Positions 1-6,328 of a DNA stretch of 15,763 bases are shown piece by piece (position 1 is the first letter of the stretch; every line of letters begins with the position of its first letter). The position numbers were made by a program, and so were the translations under genes. The notes beneath the pieces were generated by a model. It did no database searches and was not told where the DNA came from. It was given only the letters and a program-made list of their open reading frames with translations. The stretch spans positions 1 to 15,763 of the forward strand of contig CBDVBZ010000085.1 in the NCBI GenBank assembly GCA_965372355.1, read 5' to 3'. The stretch is from CBDVBZ01 sp965372355 (lineage in GTDB: Bacteria; Krumholzibacteriota; Krumholzibacteriia; WVZY01).

Positions 1-3
1 CCC

Positions 4-2097
4 CTAATCCAACCCCCGCCTTTTCAGCAGCGGCTCGATCGTCGGATCCGCCCCGCGGAATCGCTTGAAGAGCACCATCGGATCCTCGGTCCCGCCGCGG
101 GCCAGGATGAGCTCGCGAAACCTCATCCCGGTGGCGTGGTCGAGGATGCCGTTTTCCTTGAACGCCTCGAAGGCATCCGCATCCAGTACCTCGGCCCAGA
201 CATACGAGTAGTACCCGGCGCTGTAGCCGCCCGCAAAGATGTGCCGGAAATACGGGCTCCGGTAACGCGAGATGATCTCCGGAATCAGCCCGATCCGGTT
301 GAGGCACTGGTCCTCAAAAGCGAGCGGCTCGAGCTCGGTGGGAGCGGTCAGCGTGTGCCAGTCCATATCGAGGATCGAGGCCGCGAGATACTCGGTGGTC
401 GCAAACCCCTGGTTGAAATGCCTCGCGCGTTTCATCTTCGCGATGAGTTCATCGGGGATGAGCTCCCCCGTCTCATAGTGCCGCGCATACAGGGCCAGCA
501 CCTCCGGCTCCATGGCCCAGTTCTCCATCACCTGAGAGGGCATTTCCACAAAATCCCACGGGACCGCGGTGCCTGAGAGCCGGTTGTACGTGCAATCGGA
601 GAGCAACCCGTGAAGCCCGTGGCCGAACTCGTGCCAGAGCGTGGCCACCTCATCGACACTCAAGAGCGACGGCGCATCGTCGGTCGGCTTGGAGAGATTC
701 CCCACATTCACGATAACCGGCGTGACTTCCTTGCCCTGCAAACGCGACTGCTTGCGGATCGAGTTCATCCACGCGCCACCCCGTTTGCTCGCCCGCGGAA
801 AGTAATCCACATAATAGATCCCGATGTGCGATCCATCGGCGTCTTTGACCTCAAAGACCTCGACATCCTCGTGATACGTCGGGATATCGTCGCGCGGCTC
901 AAACGTAATGCCAAACAACCGGCCGGCAACCTCGAACGCGCCCGCGCGCACATTGTCGAGCTCGAAGTACGGTCTGAGTGCCTCATCATCGAAATCATAC
1001 TTCGCCTTCTTGACCTTCTCCGCGTAGTACCACCAGTCCCACGACTCCAGCTTGAAGTCGCCACCCTCCTCATCGATCATCGCCTGCATCTCATCCACTT
1101 CGGTCTTGGCGCGCGCGAGCGCCGGCGTCCACAGCTGGTTCAAAAGATCGTAGACCGCCTCCGGCTCTTTGGCCATCCGTCGGTCGAGCACGTAATCGGC
1201 GTGACTCTCATAGCCAAGCAGGTGAGCACGCTGGACACGCAGCGCGGCCATCTCGGCGAGGATCGCCTTGTTATCGAGATCGTTCCCGTTGTTGCCCTTG
1301 TTGATGTACGCCTTGTAAATCTGTTCCCTGAGCTCGCGCTTATCCGAATACGTGAGAAACGGGATCATGCTCGGCTTGTGCAACGTAAACACCCATTTGC
1401 CCTCGTGACCGCGCTCCTCGGCCGTTTCGACCGCCCCCTGGATCGCAGACTCCGGGAGCCCGGCAAGATCGGACTCCTCCTCGATCACAAGCTCGAAGGC
1501 GTTGTTCTCATCGAGGACATTCTCGCCAAACTGCAGCGACAGGACCGAGAGACGCTCGTTGATCGTGCTGAACGCTTCCTTATCGGCACCCTGCAGGTTC
1601 GCACCACCCGCGACGAAATCCTTGTAGTACTCCTCGAGAAGCCGCATCTGCTCGGTGTCGAGACCGAGTTCCGCCCGCTTGTCGTAGACGGTCTTGACGC
1701 GGACGAAGAGCTCCGCGTTCAAGAAGATCTCGTCCCCGTGCTGGGAGAGCATCGGTGCGACCTTTTTGGCAATGTCCTGCATCTCATCGTCCGTATTCGA
1801 CGAGTTCAGATTAAAAAACACACTGCTCACCCGCTCGAGCAAGGCACCCGTGGCCTCGAGCGCCTCGATCGTGTTCTCGAAGGTCGGCGGCTCGGTGTTG
1901 TTGGCGATGGCCTCGATCTCGACCATTTCCTGCTTCATGCCATCCTTGAAGGCGGGCATATAGTACTCGTTCTTGACCAGGCTAAAATCGGGCACACCGT
2001 ACGGCGTATCCCATTCCTCATAAAACGGATTCTCGCTGGCAGACACAGACCCTCCGATAAGGCTAGCGATGATGAACAGGGCGAATAGCTTTCTCAC
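4..2097 (-). CDS. dcp: Secreted M3 family zinc metallopeptidase, peptidyl-dipeptidase Dcp-like
   Basis: Predicted 697-residue zinc peptidase of family M3, which cleaves short peptides; the Dcp branch removes C-terminal dipeptides. The zinc site is visible as HEFGH at residues 489-493, with the third ligand Glu518 in the motif DFVEMPSQ. The substrate-binding Tyr/Gly motif GGYSAGYYSY lies near the C-terminus, and the length matches the family. I start at the GTG at 2097: AAGGAG lies 7 bases upstream and the first residues form a clean signal peptide (VRKLFALFIIASL, likely cut after SVSA, residue 20), so the enzyme should be periplasmic or secreted. A frame upstream to 2181 is open but has no such features. 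The N-terminal NPF...TPYGVPDF region favours Dcp over cytoplasmic oligopeptidase A. Its likely role is peptide turnover in the envelope. It has its own candidate promoter and is separated from the toxin-antitoxin pair by 265 bp. The family call is very secure; the Dcp subtype less so. Confidence 0.95.
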   Translation of the reverse strand: MRKLFALFIIASLIGGSVSASENPFYEEWDTPYGVPDFSLVKNEYYMPAFKDGMKQEMVEIEAIANNTEPPTFENTIEALEATGALLERVSSVFFNLNSSNTDDEMQDIAKKVAPMLSQHGDEIFLNAELFVRVKTVYDKRAELGLDTEQMRLLEEYYKDFVAGGANLQGADKEAFSTINERLSVLSLQFGENVLDENNAFELVIEEESDLAGLPESAIQGAVETAEERGHEGKWVFTLHKPSMIPFLTYSDKRELREQIYKAYINKGNNGNDLDNKAILAEMAALRVQRAHLLGYESHADYVLDRRMAKEPEAVYDLLNQLWTPALARAKTEVDEMQAMIDEEGGDFKLESWDWWYYAEKVKKAKYDFDDEALRPYFELDNVRAGAFEVAGRLFGITFEPRDDIPTYHEDVEVFEVKDADGSHIGIYYVDYFPRASKRGGAWMNSIRKQSRLQGKEVTPVIVNVGNLSKPTDDAPSLLSVDEVATLWHEFGHGLHGLLSDCTYNRLSGTAVPWDFVEMPSQVMENWAMEPEVLALYARHYETGELIPDELIAKMKRARHFNQGFATTEYLAASILDMDWHTLTAPTELEPLAFEDQCLNRIGLIPEIISRYRSPYFRHIFAGGYSAGYYSYVWAEVLDADAFEAFKENGILDHATGMRFRELILARGGTEDPMVLFKRFRGADPTIEPLLKRRGLD

Positions 2098-2101
2098 GTC
2101 A

Positions 2102-2110
2102 CCTCTCCTT
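2102..2110 (-). promoter_or_regulatory. Ribosome binding site of the M3 peptidase gene
   Basis: Read on the minus strand this is AAGGAGAGG, placing AAGGAG 7 bases before the GTG at 2097. It is the main reason for choosing that GTG rather than the upstream open frame. Confidence 0.8.
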
Positions 2111-2187
2111 TCACACCATGGCTCTATAGTATGGAATGCTCGGGCACGGGCCGCCCCTGGACGGCGGCTCAGATGGCCCAAAAAGGC

Positions 2188-2216
2188 ATTGTACCAGACC
2201 CGGGCGCCCGGTTCAA
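2188..2216 (-). promoter_or_regulatory. Candidate sigma70 promoter for the M3 peptidase, with palindromic spacer
   Basis: On the minus strand, TTGAAC (2216-2211) is followed after exactly 17 bases by TACAAT (2193-2188). These match the -35 and -10 consensus at 4 of 6 and 5 of 6 positions. Transcription would start near 2181, leaving a leader of about 84 nt before the GTG. The spacer contains a perfect 12-bp palindrome (2200-2211, CCGGGCGCCCGG), which could be a repressor site or chance in GC-rich DNA. Confidence 0.5.
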
Positions 2217-2362
2217 AGACACACTCCGGGCCACGTTCTTATTGATACGAAAAGAGTTGGGAATGGTTGCGCGGGGGCTTGCCCAGCGGCTCTTCGGCTT
2301 CTCTGGCTTGTCATCGTCTGGAAAGCGACGACTACCGGGGGCATTCATTGACGGGGTCGCGT

Positions 2363-2689
2363 TTACTCCTTTGTCCGCAATGGCTCCTCTCTGAGCTGTT
2401 CGATGACGACCTCTCCGTCCGGAAACTCCGCGACGATCTTCAGGGTTGCCCCCATCGCCTTGAGGAACTTTCGCAGTGTACTGATATACATGTCAGACTG
2501 GCTTTCCATCTTTGAAATGGCAGCCTGGTTGATCTTGAGCGTTTCCGCAAGTTGCTGCTGAGTCAGTTCGAATGCTTGCCGAAGCTCCTTGAGCGTTATG
2601 TCATAGAGTATTGCCTTCTTTCGCCGATCGATCCGATCAAGCCGATCCGCGGGCATTTTCTTGAGCAAATCTTGGAAGCGCTTAGCCAT
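2363..2689 (-). CDS. higA: HigA-type antitoxin, XRE-family helix-turn-helix protein
   Basis: Predicted 108-residue DNA-binding antitoxin that should neutralise the toxin encoded immediately upstream and repress their shared promoter. The central region (LTQQQLAETLKINQAAISKM) is a typical XRE/Cro helix-turn-helix, followed by a short C-terminal segment (TLKIVAEFPDGEVV) common in HigA-like proteins. The frame stays open upstream, but I start at the ATG at 2689: GGAGGG lies 8 bases before it, and this start gives an 8-bp overlap with the toxin stop, as expected for translational coupling. Toxin-before-antitoxin order is the HigBA arrangement. An unpaired XRE regulator is the alternative, made unlikely by the toxin-like neighbour. 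Confidence 0.9.
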   Translation of the reverse strand: MAKRFQDLLKKMPADRLDRIDRRKKAILYDITLKELRQAFELTQQQLAETLKINQAAISKMESQSDMYISTLRKFLKAMGATLKIVAEFPDGEVVIEQLREEPLRTKE

Positions 2690-3047
2690 CTTTGTAGCCC
2701 TCCTGCTCGAGTGATCGCAAATGGTCGTCGTACAAACTGTCGGCCTTCGGAACGAACGACTCATACCATCGGTCATCGCCGACTTTGCTGCCACCTATCA
2801 ACAGGATTGCAACCCGACGGGGATCAAACGCGTACAGAACCCGATAAGGTTGGCCTTTGTGCTGAACTCTGAGCTCTCGCATATGGTCGTGGCGAGAACT
2901 CTTGATGCCGGAGCTATAGGGATGAGGAAGTGAAGGACCTTTGATCTCGAGTACTTGGACAATAGCCGCGATACTCGATTGTTCATCGTCGTCGAGTTCC
3001 TCCCACCATGCCCCGAATTCGTCCGTATACTCCACGTCCCATCCCAT
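2682..3047 (-). CDS. higB: HigB-type toxin, RelE/ParE superfamily (Gp49-like)
   Basis: Predicted 121-residue toxin. Members of this superfamily usually act as ribosome-dependent mRNA interferases. The pattern seen is characteristic of the Gp49/HigB branch: MRELRVQHKGQPYRVLYAF, then a hydrophobic strand (VAILLIGGSKVG), then RWYE...PKADSLYDDHL near the C-terminus. The start is either the ATG at 3047 or the adjacent GTG at 3050; the Shine-Dalgarno signal is weak (AGGTAA further upstream), so the choice is uncertain. The stop overlaps the antitoxin start by 8 bp. Whether it is active cannot be judged here, but the frame is intact and the length normal. Confidence 0.9.
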   Translation of the reverse strand: MGWDVEYTDEFGAWWEELDDDEQSSIAAIVQVLEIKGPSLPHPYSSGIKSSRHDHMRELRVQHKGQPYRVLYAFDPRRVAILLIGGSKVGDDRWYESFVPKADSLYDDHLRSLEQEGYKDG

Positions 3048-3067
3048 CACATAGCAATATTACCTAA

Positions 3068-3092
3068 AAGTTATATAATTAGCAAGTTATAT
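3068..3092. repeat. Direct repeat AAGTTATAT with 16-bp period, candidate HigA operator
   Basis: AAGTTATAT occurs at 3068-3076 and again at 3084-3092. The first copy sits beside the 8-bp palindrome TTATATAA (3071-3078). These lie 20-45 bp upstream of the toxin start, where autoregulating antitoxins usually bind. Assigning them to HigA is inference. Confidence 0.4.
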
Positions 3093-3142
3093 TTTGTCTT
3101 GTTCCCGCAATTGCCGTGGGGTCCATCGCGCGGCAAACTCTT

Positions 3143-3155
3143 TATAAATATTATA
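3143..3155. repeat. Short AT dyad TATAA-ATA-TTATA
   Basis: A perfect 5-bp inverted repeat with a 3-bp centre, about 95 bp upstream of the toxin start. It contains a consensus TATAAT on the minus strand. It may be a -10 element, an operator half of the toxin-antitoxin control region, or a chance feature of AT-rich DNA. Confidence 0.3.
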
Positions 3156-3228
3156 GTTACTAACGTGCTCAGCGAAGCGGATATCCTGCCTGTACAGAAC
3201 CATAGCTCCGATTATGGATTTGGATAGG

Positions 3229-3264
3229 CCCGGGGCACACCCGTGTTCTACGGGCGGCCCCGGG
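3229..3264 (-). terminator. Distal hairpin after the operon, possible transcription end or mRNA 3' stabiliser
   Basis: Arms CCCGGGGC (3229-3236) and GCCCCGGG (3257-3264) form a perfect 8-bp stem enclosing a second stem, CCCGT/ACGGG (3240-3244 with 3250-3254), over a 5-base loop. It lies about 110 bp past the last operon gene. No U-tract follows in the minus direction, so it is not a textbook intrinsic terminator. Confidence 0.45.
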
Positions 3265-3267
3265 TAT

Positions 3268-3291
3268 CGGACGACGTGGGCGTGTCGTCCG
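3268..3291 (-). terminator. Proximal hairpin after the operon
   Basis: Arms CGGACGAC (3268-3275) and GTCGTCCG (3284-3291) form a perfect 8-bp stem over an 8-base loop, about 80 bp past the stop of the last operon gene and directly before the distal hairpin. It lacks a U-tract. The tandem pair may end or protect the long operon transcript. Confidence 0.45.
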
Positions 3292-3370
3292 TAGGATCAG
3301 AGAATCCGATGTCGCAGCAGGCCGCCTGGGACGCAGGAGAGCCGATGATCGCGACGTCGCTCGTTGCCGC

Positions 3371-4537
3371 CTAGCGCGCCGATGACACAACGATCGCGAC
3401 GCTGCCTCGAGCCGGTGCGTGCGCATCGATGTTCGTCACCGGTTGCACGCGGGCGGGATCACCAAGCAAAAGCGGTGTCATCTGGCCGGCGACCTTGTTG
3501 ACCATCTGTTTGGCCTGCTCGTACGTTCGCGCGGTGACCTCGATGCGGACAACCTCGTCGGCCTGGCCCCGCTGGTTGATCCACGACGCCGCCTCGAGCA
3601 GAACGGTCGGGGGCGGAGACTGCGACCGCTCCATCGTCCCCGTCGAGCGATCGAGTTCATCGCCGGCGAACAGCATCATCAGTCCTTGCTCGGTTGATAT
3701 GCGGTACGAGGGGAGCTCGAACCCTTCACCCACAAAGTTGCGCTTGTTGCCCGCGCGGTCGTACGCTTCCAGAACGTACGAGTACACAAGTCCCGGTGGG
3801 GCGGGCGTTCCGTCGGTCGAAAGTCCGTTCCAGGTGATCTCCTTGGGCGGTTTTCCCTCGCCCTCGAAGCTTGCGACAGTCTGTCCCCGCGAGTTTGCGA
3901 TCGCGAGTGTCCAGCGCTTCACCCCGTCGACATTGGGGCGAAAACGCGCCACCCCACCGGTGGCAAACTTATCGAGCCACGGCCTTGCATAAAGCGGCGG
4001 CCGTTTGGTAGCGGATCGGGATAAATAGGGTGATACGAGATCGAGCCCGTGGCGCTCGAGCGCCGAGTGGATGCCTTCCCACTCGAGCCCCTGTGCGTCC
4101 CGGGGATCCATGTCGAGACCGAGCACCGGGCGGTCAAACTCGATTCGGACCCGGTCTTCGCCCTCGATACGAAGGCTCTTGAACGTGGTGCCCTCCTGGC
4201 CGCCTTTGAGCGTCATCGTCGTATCCTTCGTCGTCGCGGTCTTCCCCGTCGTCATCGTCGTGTCCTTCGCCGCCGTCGCGGGCGTCGTTGTCGCTTTCGT
4301 CGTCGCCGTCGTCGCCGTCGTCGCGGTCTTCGCAGACGTTGCCTCCTTCGCAGACGTTGCCTCCTTCGCAGACGTTGCTTCCTTCGCCGTCGTCGCTGTC
4401 GTGGCTGTCGTCGCCGGCGTTGCCTCGTCGCTGCCCGCATCCGCCTGCTTTTTCTCGCCGGCGAGCCCGGGTGCGGCGGCGAGCAACAGGCACGTCATTG
4501 TTAGTACAAAAACGCTCTCGGGCCGAATCGTCTTCAT
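3371..4537 (-). CDS. Secreted protein: signal peptide, Ala/Thr low-complexity linker, FlgD-like Ig domain, OmpA-shaped C-terminus
   Basis: Predicted 388-residue exported protein with no firm family assignment. Seen in order: a signal peptide (residues 1-26, ending APGLA); a low-complexity Ala/Thr/Lys/Glu stretch at about 36-110, including three AKEATS hexapeptides; a FlgD-like Ig domain at about 205-275 (ITWNGLSTDG...PPGLVYSYVLEAYDRAGN); and a C-terminal segment at about 310-385. That last segment has the strand-helix-strand order and spacing of an OmpA-like domain (IEVTARTYEQAKQMVNKV, then RVQPV, then SVAIVV), but without the usual peptidoglycan-binding Asp and Arg pattern. AGAGGAG precedes the ATG, and the gene starts 14 bp after the tonB stop, so it looks like the operon's last member. 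By position and layout it could be a periplasmic or outer-membrane linker analogous to Pal, which is inference. No lipobox is visible. Confidence 0.85.
   Translation of the reverse strand: MKTIRPESVFVLTMTCLLLAAAPGLAGEKKQADAGSDEATPATTATTATTAKEATSAKEATSAKEATSAKTATTATTATTKATTTPATAAKDTTMTTGKTATTKDTTMTLKGGQEGTTFKSLRIEGEDRVRIEFDRPVLGLDMDPRDAQGLEWEGIHSALERHGLDLVSPYLSRSATKRPPLYARPWLDKFATGGVARFRPNVDGVKRWTLAIANSRGQTVASFEGEGKPPKEITWNGLSTDGTPAPPGLVYSYVLEAYDRAGNKRNFVGEGFELPSYRISTEQGLMMLFAGDELDRSTGTMERSQSPPPTVLLEAASWINQRGQADEVVRIEVTARTYEQAKQMVNKVAGQMTPLLLGDPARVQPVTNIDAHAPARGSVAIVVSSAR
4329..4382. repeat. Three 18-bp tandem repeats inside a triplet-rich tract
   Basis: The unit TTCGCAGACGTTGCCTCC (plus strand) occurs at 4329-4346, 4347-4364 and 4365-4382; the third copy has one change. 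It encodes the AKEATS hexapeptides and sits in a wider GTC-type triplet-rich tract (about 4207-4440) encoding Thr/Ala runs. Copy-number change would keep the reading frame and alter linker length. Confidence 0.9.
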
Positions 4538-4551
4538 GGTTCCAATCTCCT

Positions 4552-5487
4552 CTAGTTCGCGCTGCGCAGTCTATAATGGAACAGGATTGTGCCCCACTGC
4601 TCCCCGGTCTTCCCCGCCCCGAGTCTCTCGAAGCGCCAGGCGAGAATCGCGCTGACGGCGTTCTGATCGAAATCAGCAAACCCGGATGTTCGTTGGACCA
4701 TCACGTTTTCTTTGACCCTCCCGTTGGCAAGCACGACGAAGTAGATCATGACCGACCCCTCGACGCCCTCGATCTTTGCCCATTCGGGATAGTTGGGACT
4801 CTCATAGGACACGATCGGACGATCGGCGACGGGGCCCGTCATGCGCGCACCAGCGAGCTCGCGGCTGGCATCGCTCTGCTGCGCCGGCGCGCGCGTCGGT
4901 TTATCGGCCATGGGAGGCGCAACAAGCACATCGGCCCTCATGACCCGTGATTTCGAGCGGGAAAGCTCGATCGGGGTGCTCGCTGTACCCTCGCGCCGGA
5001 CCAGCGATTCCGCTTTCGGCCGGCTCAACCGGGTGTCCACGCCGGCAAGCTTGGGTTTGCTGACCGGGTTCGGTGTATTGATCGATGCGATCGGTGCCGG
5101 TTTTTCGTGCTCGCGCCGCTGGAGCGAGAGCAGCCGCTCGCTGATCGTGTTGTCCAACGCATGGAGCGTTTGCGGTTCGGGCGCGATCTCCGCGACATCG
5201 GGTTTGCGCTGGATGTTCTCGGTCGTCCGCTCACGCGACGGCTGCTTCGTCGATACCGCCGGAGCCCGCGGTGGTTCGGCCGCCTCCACCTTGGGTGCCG
5301 CCGCAACCTGGACTTCTTCGGGCTCGATCCACGTGATCTCGGTCAGCGTCTGGCTCTCGGTCGTGAACGCATGCAGCAAGACCAGCCACACGATAAGAAC
5401 CGCGTGGATCACAGCGCTCGTGCCGAGAAGCTTTCTCGTTCGCTTTTCAATGGCGCCGAGTTCGGCCCTCATGTCGGTCGGTGTCAT
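4552..5487 (-). CDS. tonB: TonB family energy transducer
   Basis: Predicted 311-residue inner-membrane-anchored protein that passes energy from an ExbB/ExbD motor to an outer-membrane partner. It has a short cytoplasmic start, one membrane segment (about 23-41) and a long periplasmic linker rich in Pro, Glu, Arg and Lys (about 55-225). The TonB C-terminal domain (about 228-309) contains YPEWAKIEGVEGSVMIYFVV, ANGRVKENVMVQRTSG and AVSAILAWRFE. The membrane segment carries Ser24 and His28 with the SxxxH spacing known to matter in E. coli TonB. The ATG overlaps the upstream exbD stop by 4 bp (ATGA). The linker makes it longer than E. coli TonB. No TonB-dependent receptor is in the window, so the partner is unknown; a TolA-like role is possible. 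Confidence 0.93.
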   Translation of the reverse strand: MTPTDMRAELGAIEKRTRKLLGTSAVIHAVLIVWLVLLHAFTTESQTLTEITWIEPEEVQVAAAPKVEAAEPPRAPAVSTKQPSRERTTENIQRKPDVAEIAPEPQTLHALDNTISERLLSLQRREHEKPAPIASINTPNPVSKPKLAGVDTRLSRPKAESLVRREGTASTPIELSRSKSRVMRADVLVAPPMADKPTRAPAQQSDASRELAGARMTGPVADRPIVSYESPNYPEWAKIEGVEGSVMIYFVVLANGRVKENVMVQRTSGFADFDQNAVSAILAWRFERLGAGKTGEQWGTILFHYRLRSAN

Positions 5488-5909
5488 AGGTTGCCTCTCT
5501 GACGCTGGCGAGTCGCTATCGCGATGCGTTTGGCGCCCGCCGAGCGTGCGCTCTTGATCACCTCTCGAACGGCACGGTGCGGTATCGTCTCATCCGCCCG
5601 GACCACCACGAGAATATTGTCGCTATCGGCCTCCTGAATCCGCTGTCTCAGCGTTTCGAGAAGCCGCTGTGGCGAGACGAACTGATCGTCGAGACCGATC
5701 TCTCCATCCTTGCCCAGCGTAATGTTCACACGGACCTCGTCCTCGATGCTGCGCGTGCGCGCCGCCGGGAGGTTGATATCCATCTCGGTCACGGCGATCA
5801 TCGGTGCCGTGATCAGCATGATGATGACCAGTACAAGGGCCACATCGATGATCGGCGTCACGTTGATCCGGTGCACCAGCGGTGTGCTATCGACAAATGG
5901 ACGTTTCAT
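5484..5909 (-). CDS. exbD: ExbD/TolR family motor subunit, second copy
   Basis: Predicted 141-residue inner-membrane protein of the ExbD/TolR family, which forms the proton-conducting pore with ExbB/TolQ. The N-terminal segment INVTPIIDVALVLVIIMLIT includes the proton-carrying Asp (Asp22). A periplasmic domain follows (about 45-135) with ILVVVRADETIPHRAVREVI. It starts 1 bp after the preceding exbD stop, with GGAG 8 bases before the ATG, and overlaps tonB by 4 bp. It differs clearly from the first copy (MTPLIDVSLVLVV), so the two are diverged paralogues rather than a recent duplication. Confidence 0.94.
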   Translation of the reverse strand: MKRPFVDSTPLVHRINVTPIIDVALVLVIIMLITAPMIAVTEMDINLPAARTRSIEDEVRVNITLGKDGEIGLDDQFVSPQRLLETLRQRIQEADSDNILVVVRADETIPHRAVREVIKSARSAGAKRIAIATRQRQRGNL

Positions 5910-5910
5910 G

Positions 5911-6324
5911 TCATTTCTCCGTTACGGCGATCTCACCGGCGCCGCATAACTTCGCCTGATCGAGGACATTGACAAAGGCCCCGTGTGACACGCCATCGTT
6001 GCACGCGATCACGACGAGCCGATCCGGACTCTTGTCGAGCAACGGCTTGAGGACCGGCTGGAGTTCCTCCCTGGCGACGGGCATCCGGTTGACCTCGACC
6101 TCTTCGTCGGAGATGATGTGGATCTCGACGCGGGCGTCGTTCTTTTGCTGCTCGGCTTTCTTCGCGGTCTCGGCCGACCGTCGCAGGTTGATACTCGACT
6201 CGAGCGCCAGCGGTGTCGTGAGCAGGAGCATCACGACCAGCACGAGCGACACATCGATGAGCGGCGTCATGTTGATCTCGCGCATCCCCTTGTCTTCGTC
6301 TTCGATCTTCTTTTGAAAAAACAT
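5911..6324 (-). CDS. exbD: ExbD/TolR family motor subunit, first copy
   Basis: Predicted 137-residue ExbD/TolR protein. A short charged cytoplasmic start (KKIEDEDKGMREI) is followed by the membrane segment with MTPLIDVSLVLVVMLLLT and the key Asp24. The periplasmic part contains VEIHIISDEEVEVN and RLVVIACNDGVSHGAFVNVLDQAK, typical of the fold. It starts 4 bp after the exbB stop and ends 1 bp before the second copy. The cytoplasmic N-terminus is more acidic than that of the second copy, suggesting the two occupy distinct places in the motor or serve different partners. Confidence 0.94.
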   Translation of the reverse strand: MFFQKKIEDEDKGMREINMTPLIDVSLVLVVMLLLTTPLALESSINLRRSAETAKKAEQQKNDARVEIHIISDEEVEVNRMPVAREELQPVLKPLLDKSPDRLVVIACNDGVSHGAFVNVLDQAKLCGAGEIAVTEK

Positions 6325-6328
6325 CGGG

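Larger units (their letters stand above)
3051..3370. other. AT-rich intergenic region between the operon end and the toxin-antitoxin genes
   Basis: This 320-bp gap has no credible gene. Its left part (about 3051-3160) is strikingly AT-rich against the GC-rich surroundings and probably carries the toxin-antitoxin promoter and HigA operators. A TATAAT hexamer on the minus strand (3155-3150) lies in a small dyad but has no good -35. Another option is TTGCTA and TAATAT with 17-bp spacing just before the toxin start, which would give an almost leaderless message. The right part (3229-3291) holds two strong hairpins downstream of the operon. Confidence 0.6.

Noticed and set aside
610..2088. Long open frame on the plus strand opposite the M3 peptidase (492 codons)
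   Set aside because: The opposite frame encodes an unmistakable zinc peptidase. This frame has no ribosome site or recognisable domain and is Arg/Leu-rich, as expected from GC-rich antisense.
2310..2340. Weak hairpin after the antitoxin gene as a terminator
   Set aside because: The stem is only about 6 bp with a wobble pair and has no U-tract; too weak to call.
4207..4440. Repeat tract as a non-coding satellite
   Set aside because: It stays in frame within an intact gene that has a ribosome site, a signal peptide and a downstream FlgD-like domain, so it is coding.
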